Source: Sternotherus odoratus
Lineage: Eukaryota; Chordata; Testudines; Kinosternidae
Length of the DNA stretch: 64,000 bases
Direction: 5' to 3'
Assembly: GCA_032164245.1 (NCBI GenBank)
Contig: JAVMKO010000003.1
Coordinates: forward strand, 95,720,054-95,784,053
Position 1 is the first letter of the stretch, and every line of letters starts with the position of its first letter. The position numbers were made by a program, and so were the translations under genes. The notes under the pieces are model-generated. The model had not been told where the DNA came from, ran no database searches, and was given only the letters and a program-made list of their open reading frames with translations. Positions 1 through 11,300 of this stretch are shown piece after piece.

Positions 1-156
1 TGTATCCAGCCTTCAGGCGATTGAAATTTTTAGTTGACTAGTATTCAGTTAAATGAGGTTTGACTATATAGGGAACACTTTATGCGCCAATGACAATGCA
101 GCCACATATGAAATGAAACACAAGAACTGTTTAACAGTGAATAGTAACATCGTATA

Positions 157-748
157 CAGTATTCCCTATAATTTTTCCCACCCATGTGCAGAATGAAGTT
201 TGTTATGTGCACCAATTTGGAGGTTACATGTGACACATCACCTTCATATTGGTGCATATAACAAAATTCATGGGCTGGGGCCAAGGTGTTCGGAGTATGG
301 GGGGGGCACAGGGCTGGGGCAGAGAGTTGGGTGCAGGGGATGAGGGCTGAAGCTGGGTGTGTGGGCTCTGAGGTGAGGTTAGGGATGGGAGGTTTGGGGT
401 GCAGGAGGGTGCTCCAGGGCTATGACAGGGAGAGAGACTCCCCCCAGCTTTCTCTTCCCCACTGCAGCAGCACCTGGGCTGGTGGGGAGAGGTGCCTCTC
501 CCAACCATGGCAATTCCATGGCTGGGGCTGCAGGATAGGCGCCCCTGCTCCAGCCATGCTTGGGGCTGGGCTGGGCCGTGGCTGGTACACCCCGCCCGCA
601 GCAGGTCCAGGCCGCAGCACAGTTGGGGTTGAGGGAGGGGTGCTCCAGCCACAGCAGCACGTCCCCAACCGGTCCCCGGGCAGGTTCCCTGAGCTCCTGC
701 ATGTTGCTAAATAGGCTGCTGTGCACCCACACAGATTACAAGGAACTG
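157..748. mobile_element. GC-rich non-autonomous DNA transposon, probably hAT-like, containing a near-perfect palindrome
   Basis: The left end CAGTATTCCCTATAAT and the reverse complement of the right end (CAGTTCCTTGTAATC) are similar, suggesting degraded terminal inverted repeats. Flanks of eight bases agree at five positions, consistent with an old 8-bp duplication. The left part holds an imperfect palindrome at 193-271 with arms of about 39 nt. 272-700 is a degenerate GC-rich tract with repeated GGGGCTGGGG and CAGGGCTGGGGCAG words, which I associate with turtle genomes. No transposase frame is present. Family assignment is tentative and the borders may be off by several bases. Confidence 0.5.
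193..271. repeat. Near-perfect inverted repeat, arms about 39 nt
   Basis: The left arm starts ATGAAGTTTGTTATGTGCAC and the right arm, read in reverse complement, starts ATGAATTTTGTTATATGCAC. The first 24 nt of each arm agree at 22 positions and the similarity carries on toward the centre. A transcript of either strand could fold into a long hairpin. It lies inside the GC-rich transposon-like block at 157-748. Confidence 0.8.
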
Positions 749-1075
749 AGATTATATAGTAGTTAAGAAAAACAAGTGAAGAATGGCGTATCCAGCTAAA
801 AGTAGAGGGGGATTAGGCTGGTAGAATGTAGTTATATAAATTAGAATTGAATCAACAGACCAGAGCAAACTTCCACACTGTTGGAAAAATCGCAACCGGA
901 TCTTTATTGAGATAAGGGGCCATGGCCTGTCATCATCCTTCTACATGAAATAACTTTTTAAAAATAATAATGGTTTCCACCCAAGCACAGAGAGTTCCTC
1001 ACCACCCTTCTAGTTTTCAGATGTTGTACCTTGGATGTTAGTTCTTACTCATACTCTATTTTTTCTTCTTCTCAG

Positions 1076-1319
1076 GATTTATCCGGCTCCATTGATGACC
1101 TGCCCACTGGAACTGAAGCAACACTGAGCTCAGCAGTTAGTGCATCAGGTTCTACAAGCAGCCAGGGAGAGCAGAGTAACCCTGCACAGTCACCTTTCTC
1201 CCCTCATGCCTCCCCACATCTCTCTGGCATCCCAGGGGGTCCATCACCTTCCCCTGTAGGCTCTCCGGTTGGAAGCAACCAGTCAAGATCTGGTCCAATT
1301 TCTCCTGCAAGTATTCCAG
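1076..1319 (+). CDS. ARID1B: ARID1B internal exon (Ser/Pro/Gly-rich segment), 244 nt, phase 0 to 1
   Basis: The translation starts [18 protein letters not shown] and ends [11 protein letters not shown] recognise this as the N-terminal low-complexity region of ARID1B, a subunit of the canonical BAF (SWI/SNF) remodelling complex that is mutually exclusive with its paralogue ARID1A. A pyrimidine tract and CAG end at 1075, so the exon opens on the intact codon GAT. The donor GTAAAT begins at 1320. The exon holds 81 codons plus one base, and that base is completed by the next exon at 20391. The peptide is Ser/Pro/Gly-rich with no fold or catalytic motif, so it is probably disordered. An upstream in-frame ATG at 1031 lies in the intron and is not a start. 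The family call is strong; exon numbering is not attempted. Confidence 0.95.
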
Positions 1320-1752
1320 GTAAATTTGTTTAAAAAAATAAAATGAGTAGAAATATGATGTTTTATGTCATTTTAAAAATAATTACTGCTGTGGCTTGGG
1401 TTTTTGAAATTCATTTTATGGACATCTTGCATTTGTGCGGACTTTTATTGTTAAAATACACACTTATCAGAGATGGGTTCAAGCCAAAACTTCAGATCAA
1501 ACACTCCTGAACTCAAGATTCTTTTAATCTTCTGGTCTAGATCCAAAATTTTGCTTGGTATGGGTCATTATAATGGACCGGTCCAAACCTTTGGTCCAAA
1601 CCTTTAGAGCAGTATAGTTCAGAGCTTTTCCTTTTGGCGAATCCTTGGGTCCATCTATCAAAAGTCTCACACTTCTCTGAATTATTCTGGGGCCCTTTTG
1701 CATTCTACATATGTGTTCAACATAAGGGTAGAAAGGGAAAATAATCCATATA

Positions 1753-2054
1753 CAGTAGACTCGATTATCCAGGATGATAGGGAAAAAAATTAATCCTGGT
1801 TAATAAAATCCCGGATAATTACCATCCATAGGAAATATGGGGGGAAGGGGTTGGCTCACCAGCCACCCTGTGCCAGGGGAAGGGGGTGTTTGTTCACTGG
1901 CTGCCCTGTGCCCTGGTGGGGCTTTTTGCGTGTGTGTGCTTGTGGCAGCAACAAAGCCAGAGCCGGCCCAGCAAGTTACACATTATTATTTTTTTGACAT
2001 CCTGGTTAATCCACATCCTGGTTAACCCAATCCTGGATAATCGAGAGTCTACCG
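1753..2054. mobile_element. Tigger/pogo-like (Tc1/mariner superfamily) MITE, 302 bp
   Basis: The ends form terminal inverted repeats of about 22 nt. The left end reads CAGTAGACTCGATTATCC and the reverse complement of the right end reads CGGTAGACTCTCGATTATCC, differing by one substitution and a two-base gap. Both ends are flanked by TA (1751-1752 and 2055-2056), the target dinucleotide of this superfamily. Internal copies of the GGTTAATCC / CCTGGTTAA words flank a GC-rich middle. There is no transposase frame, so it would have been mobilised in trans. Confidence 0.75.
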
Positions 2055-3082
2055 TATGAATGCATAGTTTGTGACATCCATGCAGACTAGTAAAGATAGT
2101 ATTTTCCACCCTACAGCTGGAAGGGACAAGTAATCACTAGGATTCCATCCCACCAGTAATAGTTAAAATGATAGTGAAATGTTCATCACTCATTTTCCAG
2201 GGCCATTTGGCGTGTGGTACAAGGTGGTTCATGTAGACTAAGACATTTATAGATACCTTAAACTCCGCAGAAGAAAAATTAGATACATTCTTTCTAAACA
2301 CATACTAAACTGGTCCCCACCTGTCTAGTATAGTAGAGGTAGGCTGAGGCGATACACTGAATCATGTGCTTTGCAATGAGGGCTCAAATCAAATGGCATT
2401 GCTGGAAGTCCCAAAATTGCTTGAAAAAAACCCAGCATTAAAATATGGGAAGTCAGTTCATTTATATTTGGTGTACCTCCAAACAATCATGTCCAGCTAA
2501 ATAAATCGTTGTTTTGTCTACCTAATTAATTTTTGACCAGGAAGTGGACATGGTTCTGAATGTCAGGCAGCCTGTTCTATAGAATGATTTGCCATTTTTG
2601 GAAGGTAGCATTTTTAGGAATGACACAAAAACAATATAGGCTGCTCCATGTTGCCTCCTGGCCTAAGCATACTGCAAAACCAAGTTTTTCTAACTTTTTT
2701 GATAGATGATGAACTTTCAGACATGAACTAGAGCAGCTGCTGTCTTCCTGAATCTGTAGACAGCGGCAGTGCCTTTGCTGCTGTTTCCACCTTCCCAAGC
2801 AACAGCTACATAAATAAATTAACAAGACTGCAATTGAGAGGCCTTGAGTATCAGTGAAATTGACTGGAATATTGATCATATCAGTCTTCTGCTGCTTGGG
2901 AAAGCACTGAGAAGCACCAGAAGCAAGCTCTGGAGCTATTCATGGGAAAGGAGAGCATTAGAGACCCTACCCCGCCAGCAGCCAAGTATAAAGTAATGGA
3001 GACAATCACTTACTCCTTTTGCAGCTTTCTGGAGGCTGAGAGAAGCAGAGCAGTAGGCACCCACAACTAATAATATTAATTG

Positions 3083-4371
3083 GGTTCTTCCTTGAGTGAT
3101 GTTTCTATGGATACTCCACTGTAGGTGCAGCAGTACCCCCTGTGCCTGGGATCTGAGATCTTCATCAGCAGTGCGTGTCGGACCACACATGAGCATATCC
3201 CCCATCCCACGCAAGCCGCGGACATATATATATGACACTTTGTGGTCCAACTGCTCCCCAGTTCCTTCTTAACCGCCTTTGGACTGGGAGGGAATCCACA
3301 GAAGAGCCCCTTCTTCTTTTGCCCTGTTACATCGTGCCTTACCTGTTACCTTTCAGTGTAGTTTAGTAGTTATTTCTTCCCTTTTCATTCTCTTCTTAAC
3401 CTCCCCCCCCACACACACACACACTTCTATGCCTTTTTACCCTCCCTGTTAGCTTGTAGCTTAGATTTTCATTTTCCCATTTCCTGCCCTTCCAAACTGG
3501 GATTTTTCCCCCTCACCCTTATGCCCAGATCTCCAGGGGCTAAGAGATGTGTTTCCTGCTGGATTGCCTTCCCAGTAACAGATGGTCAACCACAATTCTT
3601 CCTTTTCCCCTCCTACATGGAGGAGGAGGAGGGAGAGTACTCCATCCCACCATCTTATTTGAGACAGGCTCAAAAGGCTTCCTTTACTCGTCCTCACTAC
3701 CCACAATTCCTTTCCAAGTGGATCTCGCAGTGTACACATCTATCCTACCAACTACACAATTGACAGCCTTCTCCTGGAACTAGAGCACATTCCACCTGCT
3801 TGCTCTCCACCTCAATTGCCTTTCTCAACAATATCCTGATTGCTGACATTTTCAAAGCAGCCACATAGGCATCAGCAGACACTTTTAGTCATCACAACGC
3901 CATTACTCAGCCTGCCACAGCAGGACTACTCAGCTAGGGCACATTGTCCTGTCATCTGCAGTAAATACTGCTCTGAAGCCCCAGCCTTCCAATTAGGGGC
4001 ACTGCTTCCTAGTCACCTACACTGGAGTATCCATCGGGGCATCACTCGAAGAAGAAGAGAAGTTTACTCCACCTGTGCAGTAACTCTGGTTCTTCGAGCT
4101 GTGTCCCCCTCTAGGTGCTTCACTACCTGCCCTCCTCCTCTCTACTTCAGAGCTGAAACATAGTCTCTGCGGCAGAGAAGGCACTGGGGAGCGGTCGGAC
4201 CTCATGGCGCTATAGATATGTTCCACTCCTGACATGAGATGGGGAGGTGCTTGTGTGCAATCTGACGGACACTGTTTCAGGGGGTGCTACCGCACTGACA
4301 GTGGAGCACCCATAGGGGGACACATCTTGAAAAAGGTCAGTTAGTGTACAGGGTGAGTAATCTTCTCTTAT
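3083..4371 (+). mobile_element. DIRS-type (tyrosine recombinase) retrotransposon, internally deleted copy
   Basis: A terminal motif around GTTCTTCnnGAGTGATG...TACTCCACTGTAGG occurs at 3083-3127. Related copies lie at 4021-4055 (inverted), 4089-4118 (direct) and 4298-4336 (inverted). Inverted termini plus an internal complementary region are a DIRS signature. At 3521 a frame starts MPRSPGAKRCVSC, resembling the gag-like start of such elements. Around 3855-3970 a degraded frame resembles the C-terminal end of a tyrosine recombinase (AATW-like motif, HxxAITQPAT-like stretch). Reverse transcriptase and RNase H are missing, so several kilobases have been lost between the 5' and 3' parts. The copy is dead. 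Confidence 0.75.
3402..3424. repeat. Simple repeat: C run followed by (AC)n
   Basis: A run of C followed by about seven AC units sits in the 5' untranslated part of the DIRS copy, just upstream of its gag-like frame. It probably grew after insertion. Confidence 0.85.
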
Positions 4372-6239
4372 GGGTTGGAGGCCAGGAGTCAAGAGAAGAC
4401 AGATGCTTTGCTTTTCCAGCAGCCAAGGGAGATAGCTGGTTGTAGGATTTGATTTATCAGATACCTACTAACCAAAGGTTGCTATGGTAGATGGATATTC
4501 TAGCTAGAGTCCAGGGACAGGACCCTAATAGAAATCCAAGTGCTCTCTGCTTTCCCAGTAGTTTGGGGGAGAGGGGGTGTTTAATCCTCTAGCGAAGAGA
4601 TGCTACGTTTTTCAAGCCAGATAAAAAAGACTGTTTTTGTCATCTTTCACTTTCACCCCCACCTGGAATTTCCATCTGTGTGTGCCATTGTGGGTTGTCT
4701 AATATCTTCCATTCAGCCCGATTACAGCCATGATGCCTTGGAAAAAAAAGTAATAGGGAGCTTGTCTGTATTTTTGTGACCTGTGATGCTCAGGCTGCCG
4801 TGTTTTTGAAATAAAAATTATTCAGTGTGCTCCCTCTTTAATATTTTCTTCTTTTTTTTTTGTTTTTTTCTCACTCCTCCTTCACCCTACCCTTGTTTGT
4901 TCTGACCTCACTTCTCTCCCATTTCCTCCTGCTATGTCTTGCTACAGCCTCTCCATGTGACATAGATTGGCTCTTTCAATCATTCTCTCTCCAGCAAGTC
5001 ATTGTAAAAAGAGCAGCTGTTGTGTTGCTGATAGCTATGAGGGTGAAAGCCAAAATGTTGCAGGGGGGTCTTGCTGGGAAGGCCATTGAAAGAAAGGTGT
5101 TGCTTTCCCAGGGTTTGCTGGAAGAGAAGCTTCCTTTTCCCCATTCCTCCTTTGTTGAAATAAAATCAACAACTAATGGAACATCAAAAGGGCAAACAAA
5201 CAGCCCGCTATTAAACCTTCCAAATGGCTGATTCCGTTCCATTGCCTGTTTAAACTGTTTCTCAACCTTTCTGAAAATTTGCCGTCCCATATTGCTTTCT
5301 GTCACACATTGTGAATTTCATGGGAATGGACCGGCACAGACAGCCCTGACATTGGCACATCCCTAAATCAGTGGGCATTTCCTTTCTGTACTCTTTGAAA
5401 AGCTGGATGGATATTTCTTGTGGTAAGAGGCACACATATCTGCCAGCTTTGTTTCCATCCATACTATTAGAATATACAAGGGAGATTAACCAGTGAGGGA
5501 AGAAAAATCAAAAGTGTCTATTTTTCCCACACCTATATCACATCTCTCTCAGCTATACTTGTTACAGAGCCCATTGTTTGCTCTTCAGTGTTTAAAAATA
5601 GGCCAATTTAAGGTGCTGTTCTATTTTTTTATTTCTGTAATATAGATCATTATTTTACTTAATCAGAAATAAAATTCTCTTTATTTTGTAGCTTTTCCAG
5701 AACTAGGTTACTGATTTAAAAACAGACAAACATAAAATGTGATGCCCTGCACTGCGTTTAGGTCTTGCACTGTACCTAATTCAACCCTAACCCAGTAATG
5801 GAAGCTGACACAGCATAACATCAAAATGTGCTGCCGTTGCGAGAAGATGTAGGGGATGTTAATTTCACTTTTCTTGCATCCTGCGCCAGCCGTTTCAGTT
5901 TACTAACAAAGCAAAAATGTAAATAAGCTAAACAGTTTTGGTTGGGTTTTTTTTTTTTCAATTTTTTATTTCATTGGCCAAAGGCTTTCATCAGCTTTTT
6001 CTTCTCTGCGGTGTAAGCAGCAACAGTGTTTAAATATTAAAAAGGGCAAGACTACTGTGGGAGAGTGCTGATAGGCCAGGAAGCTGTTAACTCTTTAGTG
6101 TCTGGGCCCATTTCATGAGTTAAGCAACATTATTTTTGAAACCCTCTGCAAAGAGGCTTACTCCTTTAGACACACGGCGCTAACCTGACATTTTTTACAC
6201 TAATTCTTCATGCATTGTGGATATTGTGTTTAGAAATAT

Positions 6240-6420
6240 CTCAGGGCATCTCCACCCAGAAATTTAGGCTGCGGTGTAAATCTACAGTGCGGCAGCCTGC
6301 TGTGCATTAAGTGGCTGTGTGGACCCTGCTACTGCACACTAACTGTTCTATAGTCTTCACTCCTGCTGTTACACCTGGGCTTGTTGCTTATCAAGTCCCC
6401 ATGTAGAAAAGTCCTAAGGG
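6240..6420. repeat. Possible DNA-transposon MITE with terminal CAGGGCATCTCCACC / GTAGAAAAGTCC words
   Basis: The left edge resembles the gggcttgtctacac-type ends seen in turtle MITEs, and the right edge (catgtagaaaagtcctaag) is roughly its complement. I see no clear target duplication. The segment is richer in GC than its flanks and contains no open frame of note. Borders and family are uncertain. Confidence 0.4.
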
Positions 6421-6614
6421 AAAACAGTGGCTTTTCACGTCATCGGGTTTTTTCATTTTCTCTCTCAGCATTTTTTTCATATGAAGGAAAAACAGCTGTT
6501 TATCATAGACACCAACGCTACACAGCAGATTAGCACAGAAAGTGAAGTACTATATTATCTTTATTTAGTGTTACAGAAGCATTGCAACGAGCTATATTGG
6601 AATTTGGTTGGGGT

Positions 6615-6892
6615 CAGGGGCAGCTGTACGATTTTTGCTGCCCCAGGCGTGACACTCGGAAGGTCTGCTACTGCAGCAGATTCGGCGGCCTTTCTGCAGG
6701 AGATCTGCCGGTCTTGCGGCTTCAGCTTACTTGCCATCGAAATGCCGCCGAATCCGTGGGACCAACGAACCTCCCTCAGACATGCCGCCAAAGGCCGCCT
6801 GATTGCCGCCCAAAAAGTGACTGTCGGGCCACCCCCTGTGGCTTGCCGCCCCAGGCACGCGCTTGGAGCGCTGATGCCTGGAGCCGCCTCTG
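6615..6892. mobile_element. Non-autonomous hAT-like MITE, 278 bp, GC-rich
   Basis: The left end begins CAGGGGCAGCT and the right end finishes GGAGCCGCCTCTG, its near inverse. The flanks GTTGGGGT (6607-6614) and GTTGGGAT (6893-6900) agree at seven of eight positions, an 8-bp target duplication typical of hAT. The interior is made of GCCGCC-rich words on both strands, so long spurious frames appear on both strands (6427-6936, 6561-6914, 6582-6911). No transposase is encoded. Confidence 0.8.
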
Positions 6893-8320
6893 GTTGGGAT
6901 ATTGGGTGTAACACTCCTAGGCTATGTCTTCATTGAAAAAAGGTGGTGTTTGTTTTTTATCAAGGAATATAGTGTTGATCTTGCCTAATTAGTCATGGTA
7001 AAAGCTATAGTGCCTTATCTACGCTAGGGGCTTGTCTATACATAGAATTATTCAGAGTTGTACTAATTCCAGAATAAGAGTGCCTTGTTGTGGTTTAGCT
7101 TAATCCACTTTGAAAGATCTTTAATGACCACAGATGGTCAGTAGCTGAGTATTACATCCCACCTGTAGAACCATTATTCTACTTGCAGAGTGCACTAGTT
7201 CAAGGGAATGGGTATTTCCCGCTGTGTAATCAACACCACTTCATGAGTTTTTACCTGGAAGTCTTCCATATGTATATTGACAAGGCCCATATGTACTTAA
7301 CTTTGACAGAATTACAATACAAGGTGATATGGCTGCAGGCATGAAAGGAGGGAAGGGTGATGTGGTTGGAAATCCAGCCCAGCCTCTTTGGTATACAAAC
7401 TAGTTAGTATGTGGGTAGATCAGAAGGATTTATTAGTGGAGCAAGGAAAAAGTGAGTAAGGGTTGTCTATCATAGACTAAAATGAGGTTTCAGAGTGAGA
7501 TCAGAGCAGGAATGGTAGTCTCTTTCATGTTTGGCAAAAATTAAAGCCTGTTAAATAAAGTATTTCTAGATGCGTGACTGGACTAAGACAAGTTGATTGG
7601 AAATGTCTTCTTTTAAACAACTCTTCGGAAAATCTCAGACTTCCTTCCCCAATGAGCCAAACTTGGTCCTTACTTAGGGGGGAAAATAACTTACTTTACT
7701 ACCCACTGTTACTAGTGTATTAAAGCATTTGTTGTTTCAGCAAAATTATTTGAGAGAGATGATTGCCATATGAGCTGAATTTGTGAGCCTTCATTTTTTG
7801 CAATAAGTTTACAGGTGCTTAGTAGTACCATTGCAAAACAAGGTAGGGGGTAATTTCCCTTTAAGATGGACATGGTCTTCCTGCCTAGACAAAGATTATT
7901 TTAACACATCCATCAATATTTCCCTCTTGGCTTCTCCGGAGGCAAAACTCCCGCAACAAGTGTTGCAAGGAAGATGCATGCTGTTTATTGGCAAGCAGAC
8001 CAGAAAAAAAACAGAACACAAAATGCCATTGACATAGCCATGTTTTTAATCGCCAGCAGTGCACAAAACATCTATTCAGCAGTTTTACAAACCTACACTG
8101 CTTGCAAAGCTGTGGATTTCCCTTACAAATGAAATATTAGAATGGTCCACATAGCAATAGTTTTAAATCCCTTTCCCAGTGATTCTTAACAGCATTTAAA
8201 ACTTTTATACTGCAGTCCACTTTCTTTTGAGACGGGGAGAAGGAATAGGTAATTTGTAGGTACTCTAGCTCTAGGGATTGGTTTTATTATATGAAGTATT
8301 TAACGTCTGTTACTCTGTTG

Positions 8321-8393
8321 TTCACTGTAGGAAGACAAGATACTGTGCAAGATGGACCACTGGTCTGACCCAGTATGGCCATTCCTATGTTTC
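8321..8393 (+). mobile_element. CR1 LINE 3' end, short fragment
   Basis: The segment carries the CR1 3' words GAAGACAAGATACTG, GGTCTGACCCAGTATGGCC and ATTCCTATGTTTCC. The same words recur at the end of the longer fragment at 21886-22026. Only the last 70 or so bases of the untranslated region are present, as expected from severe 5' truncation during insertion. Confidence 0.8.
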
Positions 8394-11300
8394 CTGTTAA
8401 AAATCAGATCAGTTCAGTAATGATTATAAATTACCATCAGACTGTATGGCCTATGTGAAATGAATTGTTAATCTCAGTTCAACTCCTTGGGGACAATTGT
8501 CCGTGTCATAAAAAACTCCATCCAGAACTGGCTCCTTGCTTGTGGTCTCATCAGAGAGGTCAAGGAACTCTCCTCATTTCTGGAGCGGGTCTCTCCAGAA
8601 CAGAGCTGAGGCACAGTGACAAAGAGGAAGCAGCATTAGGGAAATTAACACTGCTACAGCCCGTGTTATGCTTTGTTGAGGACAGAGAACTTCATTTCCA
8701 AGACTGTCAGTCTGGTACTTTCCAGCATCGCTAAATTAAGTTGAAAACGAAGAAACAATCAGCTAACCAGAAAAAATAATTATTTAAAACAGTCTCTCAT
8801 ACTGCTTTTTTAAAGTTTTCTCTGTTGCTTAACATACCATATGTATCAGTCTGCCTGAATATTTGGTGACAAGGGTGTGGAAACCCAATTAAAGTCTTTG
8901 AATAAGTATATAGTACAGTACATGCATTTTGGTTCACCTGCAAAGTTCAAATATACCTACTGACGCTACCAAAAATATGAAAATCATTCTTGTCATGTCT
9001 TGCGGCTATGCATTGCATGCTGAGGTCAACCACAGGGCAAGTACAGTTTGCTTCTAATTTTAGCATTTACTGTTTGTTTCCTTGATTGTTATGTGATGCT
9101 TCCAACCCACTGATGCCTTCACCAAGGAACACGTTATAGTGCCTGTGCTTACTTTATGGGGAATTGAATTTTTATGTTCTTATGTGGCTACATTTAGATT
9201 CTCTCTTCCATTTCATGTATTGCCATAATAAAAGATAGGTGTGGATGCTGTCATAAATGGAAAGGCTTCCTTCTCTTCCCTTGTGCTTTGCATTATTGAG
9301 TAATGATTGATGGGTTTACGTGGAAAGTCAGTCCACTCCCACTTTATCAATTAATTGTTGTTGTTGTTGGCAATTGAACATGTTACATTGATAAAGCTTT
9401 CCATAAATCTAGTACAAGGTATATTTTGTTTTCTGGAGTACGGTGGTTTGTCAGTGTTTACTTTCCATTTGGCTGGATATCACTATTCCTCCTTGAAATG
9501 GTCCAGTGTGGAGTTGCTCTGAAATTAGCATCAGTATCAACTTCAGGAAGGTATTGTGTGTCCTTACTTAGAACAAGGTATCAGAACAAAGGCCTGGAAG
9601 CCTTGATGAGTTAAATTTAGGCCAGATAATAAAATGGGATTTGTCCAGCAAAGAACTTGTTTCTATGCACACGCCCCTCCAATTTCAGTCATGACTAGTA
9701 TTTTTGAGAAATGAATTTTAAATAAGAAATAGCTGCTTCTTCTTTGTAACAAAACGTGTGTGGACTGGGCCTTTCTTTGCAATATGTGTGTGGAGCGTTG
9801 ACAGTTCTGTTCAATAGTCCAATGTGGAACTCAGATATCAGACATGGTTTTTAAAAACTAAACAGACAATAAACCCACTCTGATGGTGAGTTTTTATGTT
9901 CATTTCCTCATCCCCAGATAACTCAAATTATTGTGATGTGTTGATTGATTACAGCAGTTAAGTTTCTTAGTAATCAGTTTCATCACTTATTCTCAATTCA
10001 CATTTGCACCTTTGATTTCTCTTCCACAACACGGTGATGTGGGTTGTCGTTGACTAATGAAGAACAGAATTGGTTTCGGCATGAGACAAACGGAATGCCG
10101 ACACCAATCCCAAAATGCATTAATCTTTAATAATCCACATCTGCATGTTTATAAATGATATAACCAGGGGTTGCTAATGTTGATACGTCCCCTTCCAAAC
10201 AGAAACTGACATCGAAGTTCGTATTTGCAAACTGCATTAAAGGCATATGGCTGAATGTTCTGTGTGTGACCTTGCAGAGGGTACTAAATTGATGAAAGTT
10301 TTAAGTTGATTAAAAATACATGAAGAATTGCTAGGCTCTAGCACTAGTCTTTTGGGTTTCCCATTGTTGGGCAGGTTTAAATGTGGCATGATAGTGTAGA
10401 TGGGTGCTGCAAGAAGAAATGTAGTGGGGAGTCCAAGACCATTTTTATCCTGTCTTTGGTGTCCCACATGATTTTCACATTGAAGATGTCAGCTTCCAAA
10501 GATTACAGGTGAACTCCCAATATATGCCTTTGTTATATTAAAATTGTGATGTAGGTCAGTTTTTATTGGGAAGCAAGTTCTATGAATTTTATACCTACCA
10601 CTTATGGATAGTGCTGTTGAATACAGTAGGCTCAACCAAGACCAGGTTAGAGAAAAATTCTCCTTATAAATTATAAACAGTCTCTAAAGAATGATCATTA
10701 ATAGTAAAAATGCCTTCCCTTAGAACTTGTGTTAACTTCCTAAATTAAATTCTTAATGTTTTATAAGGTTTCAATTTAGAAAATAGAGAATTTGAATGTA
10801 ATATAAGTAGGCAAGACAACTTCGCTATCTTTTGTTAAAAGCATTCAGTTGCTTACAAATTGGATCAACTGGAAATTTAAAATGTTGTTAATTGAAATAT
10901 AGAAAGCAGTTTAAGACACATTTGTTTTCACTAGCTGGAACATGTAGTTTACCACATTTAAAAAAAAAGTAAAGTAATGCATCAACTATTCCTACTGAGC
11001 TAGCACTTACTCTGCTTTGACTCTCACAAATCTCATGGAAATCACAGGCAAACAGGACAGAATAAGAACTACAGTAAGGATTTGACTCATGCATTAAAGA
11101 GATGTGTACGTATTTTTTGCTGTATCACCTGTGAGGTGTCTGTTCATTATGCATTATTTTCTCTCTTGTATGTTATTCAGGAAAATATAATTTCGCAAAT
11201 AAAATAATAATTTAAAATCACTGTAGAGGTGTGATAAAATGTGTTGGACAGGCTTTGTTTCTTTGTCCCCTTTCTCCTTCTGCCCCCACCCCTAGGTTTG

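Larger units (their letters stand above)
1..1075 (+). other. ARID1B: End of the ARID1B intron preceding the first visible exon
   Basis: Non-coding sequence upstream of the 1076 acceptor. About 157-748 is occupied by a GC-rich repeat described separately. 749-1060 is AT-rich with no recognised element, and the branch-point and pyrimidine tract region lies just before 1076. Open frames of up to 142 codons around 224-732 are by-products of GC richness within the repeat; several overlap on both strands and none resembles a known protein. Confidence 0.8.

Noticed and set aside
1031..1075. ATG-initiated extension upstream of the first visible exon
   Set aside because: It lies in the polypyrimidine and acceptor region; the known protein sequence begins at the splice junction at 1076.
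4860..5231. 123-codon plus-strand frame
   Set aside because: It starts in a T-rich tract, shows no domain, and lies in intron without splice or promoter signals.
6427..6936. 169-codon plus-strand frame and overlapping frames on both strands
   Set aside because: They span a 278-bp GC-rich hAT MITE with target duplications; the openness comes from GCC-rich composition.
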